A program made the translations under genes and the position numbers. Under the pieces are notes generated by a model. It saw only the letters and a list, made by a program, of their open reading frames with translations, was not told the origin of the DNA and did not search any database. Below, in pieces: positions 5,701 through 7,515 of a stretch of 7,515 bases of DNA (positions are counted from its first letter, which is position 1; each line of letters starts with the position of its first letter). Source of the DNA: Blastocatellia bacterium (GTDB lineage: Bacteria; Acidobacteriota; Blastocatellia; Pyrinomonadales; Pyrinomonadaceae); the NCBI GenBank assembly GCA_003487805.1, contig DNNE01000139.1:5568-13082 (forward strand). The letters run 5' to 3'.

Positions 5701-7515
5701 TCAACAAAAACCAGATTCACGATCAGGATACGGATGATAGCGGTCCTAACACCGACACGCTGTCTGCTGATTATGTTTGGTCGTTCACGGTAGTCGGCGC
5801 CGGCCAGCCTGCGCCATATCCGCCCAGCGTTCACCTCACGATGGGGAATCCCTCGAATGCGACCGCGTTTGTCAGTGACTTCGACAACTATCTGATGCAG
5901 AAGCCGACCTACTCTCTCTCCTACAATCGCGATAAGGGAACACCAAATTGGGTGAGCTGGCACCTTGACAGCTCGTGGTACGGGACTCTGGCTCGCGTGG
6001 ATACCTTCCGGCCTGATCCGGCGGTTGATCCCACCTGGTATCGCGTACAGGCTTTTGATTATTCCGGGACCGGCTTTGATCGGGGTCACATGACGCCGAA
6101 CGCCGATCGCGATAACCAGAATCGTATTCCGATTAATCAGGAAACCTACCTGATGTCGAACATGGTGCCGCAGGCTCCCGATAACAATCAGGGTCCATGG
6201 GCTAATCTCGAGGGCGATTTGCGGACGATAGCGGACGGCGGCAATGAACTCTATATCATCTCAGGACCCCTGGGTGTGGGCGGCATCGGCAGCGCTAATG
6301 GCAACACCGTAAACACCATCGCGAACGGCCACGTGACCGTGCCGGCTTACACCTGGAAGGTTGCGTTGGTCCTGCCGAGTGGAAGCGGTGACGACGTGTC
6401 GCGCGTTACCTGTTCGACCCGAACCATCGCGGTTCTGATGCCGAATACGCAGGGAATTAGAAACACTCCGTGGCAGAGTTTTTTGACTACGGTTGATGCC
6501 ATTGAACAGGCTACCGGGTATGACTTGTACTCGAACCTGCCGCCTGCGGTTCAAGCCTGCGTCGAGGCCGGTACTAACGGAGTCAACCCTCCGGGCACGG
6601 CCAATCAATCTGCGACGACCCAGGAATACACTCCGGTGACGATTACCCTGCAAGCTTTGCGGTCAAACAGCAACACGCTTGCCTTTTCCGTCGTGAACGG
6701 ACCGACGCATGGCTCACTGGGCAGCATTGGGGCAACTTCGTGCACTGGCGGCAGTTGCACCGCAACTGTTTCCTATACCCCTGGCCCAAACTACAACGGA
6801 CCAGATAGCTTCACCTTCAGGGCCAGCGACGGAAGCATAAACTCGAACACCTCGACTGTGAGTATCACGGTCACCAAAGCCACCGCCACGATTAATGTAA
6901 GCGGATACACGGGAGTTTATGATGGCAACGCGCACGGCGCCACTGGCTCGGCAACCGGCGTCAATGGCGAAGACCTGACGAGCCTGCTGGATTTTGGAGC
7001 GAGCTTTACGGACGTTTCCGGCGGCACGGCACACTGGACATTCGCCGGTAACGAAAACTACTTACCAAGCAGTGGCGATGCAACGATTACGATTACCAAG
7101 GCTCCGTCTACGACAACTGTGACCTGCCCCGCCAGCCAAACCTACACGGGTTCTGCAATTGAACCGTGTACCGCTTCGTACTCCGGCGCGGGTGTATTCA
7201 GCGGATCCTTAACGCCGATCTATGCGAACAACATCAACGCTGGTTCGGCGACGGCCAGTGCTTCGTTCGGCGGTGACGCCAATCACGATGGCAGCACCGG
7301 CAACGGCGGCTTTACGATCACCAAGGCTTCATCGACCACCACGGTGACCTGTCCGGCCAGCGCGACTTACACGGGTTCGGCAATTGAACCGTGTACTGCT
7401 TCGTACTCCGGCGCGGGTGGACTCAGCGGATCCTTAATGCCGATCTATGCAAACAACATCAACGCCGGTTCGGCAACCGCCACTGCTACCTACGGCGGTG
7501 ACGCCAATCACGATG
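2622..7515 (+). CDS. Giant secreted multidomain protein with lamin-tail domains and a DNA/RNA non-specific endonuclease (3' end outside window)
   Basis: An uninterrupted frame of 1631 complete codons with no stop before the window edge, so the C-terminus is missing. Order by residue: signal peptide 1-39; unassigned beta-rich domain about 42-229; three InlB-B-like repeats 235-476; lamin-tail domain 484-656; Ig-like linker 666-761; second lamin-tail domain 769-943; Big_5-like Ig domain 945-1060; NucA-like nuclease 1069-1318; Big_9-like Ig domain 1322-1417; MBG-type unit 1419-1492; and 75-residue tandem repeats from 1493. The expected role is hydrolysis of DNA and RNA outside the cytoplasm, for nutrient scavenging, biofilm turnover or attack on neighbours. 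The Ig, InlB and MBG modules would act as a stalk or adhesive scaffold. Composition is rich in Thr, Ser, Gly, Asn and paired Cys, as expected for an exported protein. It has its own promoter and a good AGGA ribosome-binding site and is divergent from the metabolic operon. Anchoring (sortase-like, PEP-CTERM, type IX or autotransporter) cannot be judged. No immunity partner is visible. Confidence 0.93.
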   Translation, partial: MSKSTPISVSRVRFVPLTIVTIFSVLCLALIFTLSSTAAGVLIAGWGFEGVSTTNTGQTPTVSVGSATADSGALTSGSAFTGFHASAATAWSNPAGNASIKSVSSNNWSVGDYYQFSLSTSGYNAINITWDQTGSATGPRDFKVQYSTNGSTFTDATAYSLTNPAIAWSTTGSPNLPSRRTLDLSSVTALDNQSTIYIRIVDNSTTAIQGTTVASGGTGRVDNFTVSGTAVTGTFTLGVTRNGTGTGTVTSSPAGINCGATCSASYNSSTSVTLTATADVNSTFTSWSGCDSVSANTCTVAMTANRNVTATFTSSLRTLTVSRNGTGTGTVTSSPAGINCGATCSAAYNVGTVVTLTATPDVNSTFTSWTGCDSTSGNQCTVTMSATRTVTATFTSSLRTLTVSRTGTGTGTVTSSPAGINCGATCSATYADGTVVNLTATAGANSTFNGWSGACTGSGACAITMDADKSATANFIVTPPPANDVVISQVYGGGGNTGATLTNDYIELINHSSSPVNLSGWSVQAFVSTTGTWQVTPLTNFNLLPGQYYLIQESQGAGGTDPLPTPDATGTIPVSSTSTKVALVNNTTTITAACPNAGAAGIVDLVGYGPTDCFEGSGTAPGLSNTTADFRLNGGCFDTNDNSVDFVTGAPNPHNSSSATHDCTGLSATGSANPSTVLQGNSTILTVNVAPAQNPASSGLTVTADLSLIGGSASQPFSGSGTTFTFAATVPANNPSGMKSLPVTIADGQGRTANTNILVSVLSTTPEHVTISQVYGGGGNTGATYENDYVELYNPTAAPISMTGWSLQYGAATGTTFSGKQVLGGTIDPGHYYLVSLASGGAVGAPLPPASVTGTDINMAAAAGKIVLVSNSDTLSGACPLGTDPDIVDFVGYGTTANCHEGTANAPAPSNTTAIFRKTGGGTDSDQNGNDFVTGAPNPRSTTPVVEFGPSVAGTDPATNATIAPYDSSITVDFSEPVDAVGAWYNITCTVTGLHNDATVAHTNDFKTWAFTPNTSFQFGEQCTVTINKNQIHDQDTDDSGPNTDTLSADYVWSFTVVGAGQPAPYPPSVHLTMGNPSNATAFVSDFDNYLMQKPTYSLSYNRDKGTPNWVSWHLDSSWYGTLARVDTFRPDPAVDPTWYRVQAFDYSGTGFDRGHMTPNADRDNQNRIPINQETYLMSNMVPQAPDNNQGPWANLEGDLRTIADGGNELYIISGPLGVGGIGSANGNTVNTIANGHVTVPAYTWKVALVLPSGSGDDVSRVTCSTRTIAVLMPNTQGIRNTPWQSFLTTVDAIEQATGYDLYSNLPPAVQACVEAGTNGVNPPGTANQSATTQEYTPVTITLQALRSNSNTLAFSVVNGPTHGSLGSIGATSCTGGSCTATVSYTPGPNYNGPDSFTFRASDGSINSNTSTVSITVTKATATINVSGYTGVYDGNAHGATGSATGVNGEDLTSLLDFGASFTDVSGGTAHWTFAGNENYLPSSGDATITITKAPSTTTVTCPASQTYTGSAIEPCTASYSGAGVFSGSLTPIYANNINAGSATASASFGGDANHDGSTGNGGFTITKASSTTTVTCPASATYTGSAIEPCTASYSGAGGLSGSLMPIYANNINAGSATATATYGGDANHD
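2745..3308 (+). other. Unassigned N-terminal beta-rich domain
   Basis: Residues about 42-229 start with LIAGWGFEG and end with GRVDNFTVSGTA. The region alternates short hydrophobic strands with Ser/Thr/Asn-rich turns, and includes NITWDQTGS, FKVQYSTNGSTF and IYIRIVDN. This is the look of a jelly-roll or carbohydrate-binding-like beta sandwich near the N-terminus of secreted bacterial proteins. I cannot assign a named family from sequence alone, and it has no cysteine, unlike the modules that follow. Confidence 0.5.
3324..4049 (+). repeat. Three tandem 82-residue InlB-B-like repeats (coding)
   Basis: Units start at 3324, 3570 and 3816, an exact 246-base period; the third is trimmed to about 78 residues. 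Each reads roughly [RF]TL-x-V-[ST]-R-x-GTGTGTV, then SSPAGINCGATCSA, a Val/Thr strand, F-x-x-W-[ST]-G, a second cysteine pair, and T-A-x-F. This resembles the divergent InlB B-repeat family, short beta modules used as spacers or adhesive stalks in surface proteins. A 23-base stretch is identical between units two and three (3621-3643 and 3867-3889), and most other differences there are at third codon positions. Four cysteines per unit suggest disulfide pinning after export. Confidence 0.85.
4071..4590 (+). other. Lamin-tail domain 1 (LTD)
   Basis: Residues about 484-656. LTD hallmarks are VVISQVYGGGGN, then NDYIELINHS and VNLSGWSVQ, followed by LLPGQYYLI, then IVDLVGYGPTDCFEG and DFVTGAPNPHN near the end. 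Bacterial LTDs are Ig-fold modules often fused to secreted nucleases and phosphatases, with proposed but unproven roles in substrate or surface binding. Confidence 0.85.
4617..4904 (+). other. Ig-like linker domain between the lamin-tail domains
   Basis: Residues about 666-761, from LSATGSANPSTVLQGNSTIL to TANTNILVSV. The pattern of alternating strands, with a P-x-x-V-x-x-G opening and a final V-T-I-A-D-G-x-G-R-T strand pair, fits a bacterial Ig/fibronectin-like spacer. No cysteine or catalytic motif is seen in it, and the exact family is not assigned. Confidence 0.55.
4926..5450 (+). other. Lamin-tail domain 2 (LTD)
   Basis: Residues about 769-943 repeat the LTD1 landmarks in the same order: VTISQVYGGGGNTGAT, ENDYVELYNPTA, MTGWSLQYG, IDPGHYYLVS, IVDFVGYGTTANCHEG and DFVTGAPNPRS. 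The two opening strands are also closely similar as DNA (from about 4086 and 4932), so the copies probably arose by internal duplication. Confidence 0.87.
5454..5800 (+). other. Big_5-like Ig domain preceding the nuclease
   Basis: Residues about 945-1060. The opening VVEFGPSVAGTDPATNATIAP, then ITVDFSEPVD, the W-x-F-T-P-N strand, and the close YVWSFTVVG match the SbsA/Big_5 bacterial Ig pattern. It probably works as a rigid spacer that presents the nuclease domain. Confidence 0.75.
5826..6575 (+). other. DNA/RNA non-specific endonuclease domain (NucA/Serratia nuclease family, beta-beta-alpha metal)
   Basis: Residues about 1069-1318, a full-length domain resembling Anabaena NucA throughout: SVHLTMGNPSNAT, then YSLSYNRDKGTPNWVSWHLD, DSSWYG, FRPD (Arg1130), and the closing YDLYSNLPP. 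Catalytic residues are all recognisable: DRGH with general base His1156, Asn1180 in SNMVPQ, metal ligand Asn1189 in NNQGPW, and Glu1197 in ANLE. Spacing from Asn1180 to Asn1189 to Glu1197 equals that of Asn110, Asn119 and Glu127 in the Serratia enzyme. The family cuts single- and double-stranded DNA and RNA with one Mg2+ ion. Activity is therefore expected, acting outside the cytoplasm given the signal peptide. Confidence 0.95.
6585..6872 (+). other. Big_9/cadherin-like Ig domain after the nuclease
   Basis: Residues about 1322-1417. Typical signatures are SVVNGPTHGSLGS, then VSYTPGPNYNGPDSFTFRAS, DGSINSNTSTVSITV. This is the common tandem Ig module of bacterial surface proteins. The GPDSFTFRASDG stretch is close to consensus. 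Confidence 0.8.
6876..7097 (+). other. MBG-type Ig-like unit
   Basis: Residues about 1419-1492. It begins KATATINVSGYTGVYDGNAH, includes SATGVNGEDL, and ends TFAGNENYLPSSGDATITIT. This is the pattern of MBG-like repeats found in long secreted bacterial proteins. It lacks the cysteine pair of the two units that follow and differs from them in sequence, so it is a related but separate class. Confidence 0.7.
7098..7515 (+). repeat. 75-residue tandem repeat array, second copy cut by window end
   Basis: Copies begin at 7098 and 7323, an exact 225-base period. By hand count, about 25 of the 193 comparable bases differ (roughly 87% identical), many at third codon positions. Each unit starts K-A-x-S-T-T-T-V-T-C-P-A-S, then TYTGSAIEPCTASYSGAG, SGSL-x-PIYANNINAGSAT, and GGDANHDG. 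Two cysteines per unit probably form a disulfide. The array is likely to continue beyond the window. Confidence 0.85.

Overview
The window looks like chromosomal DNA of a moderately GC-rich, free-living Gram-negative bacterium. The best guess is an Acidobacteriota-like lineage such as Blastocatellia, because long secreted proteins built from lamin-tail, InlB-like and MBG/Ig-like modules are common there. This is an inference from protein style only; no rRNA or other phylogenetic marker is present.

Left part (1-2316, minus strand): a compact two-gene operon. The promoter-proximal gene (2316-1204, GTG start) encodes an enolase-superfamily enzyme of the o-succinylbenzoate synthase / N-succinylamino acid racemase (OSBS/NSAR) group. 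Four bases after its stop comes an M20 metallopeptidase of the carboxypeptidase-G2 type (1199-30). A short GC hairpin followed by U residues lies just past its stop, at the window edge. The pair fits a route in which N-acyl-D-amino acids are racemised and then deacylated to L-amino acids, although a menaquinone (MenC) role cannot be excluded.

Middle (2317-2621): a divergent intergenic region with no gene. It has a sigma70-like promoter for each side and a 10-bp-stem inverted repeat sitting on the predicted start of rightward transcription.

Right part (2622-7515, plus strand): one uninterrupted reading frame of at least 1631 codons that runs off the window. It encodes a very large exported protein. 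In order it has a signal peptide, an unassigned beta-rich N-terminal domain, three exact-period 82-residue InlB-B-like repeats, a lamin-tail domain, an Ig-like linker, a second lamin-tail domain, a Big_5-type Ig domain, a NucA/Serratia-type DNA/RNA non-specific endonuclease with all recognisable catalytic residues, a Big_9-type Ig domain, an MBG-type unit and the start of a 75-residue tandem repeat array. It is best read as a secreted or surface-displayed multimodular nuclease with an adhesin-like scaffold. How it is anchored is unknown because the C-terminus is outside the window.

The operon and the nuclease are divergently transcribed. Nothing in the sequence proves a functional link beyond both being plausible nutrient-scavenging functions.
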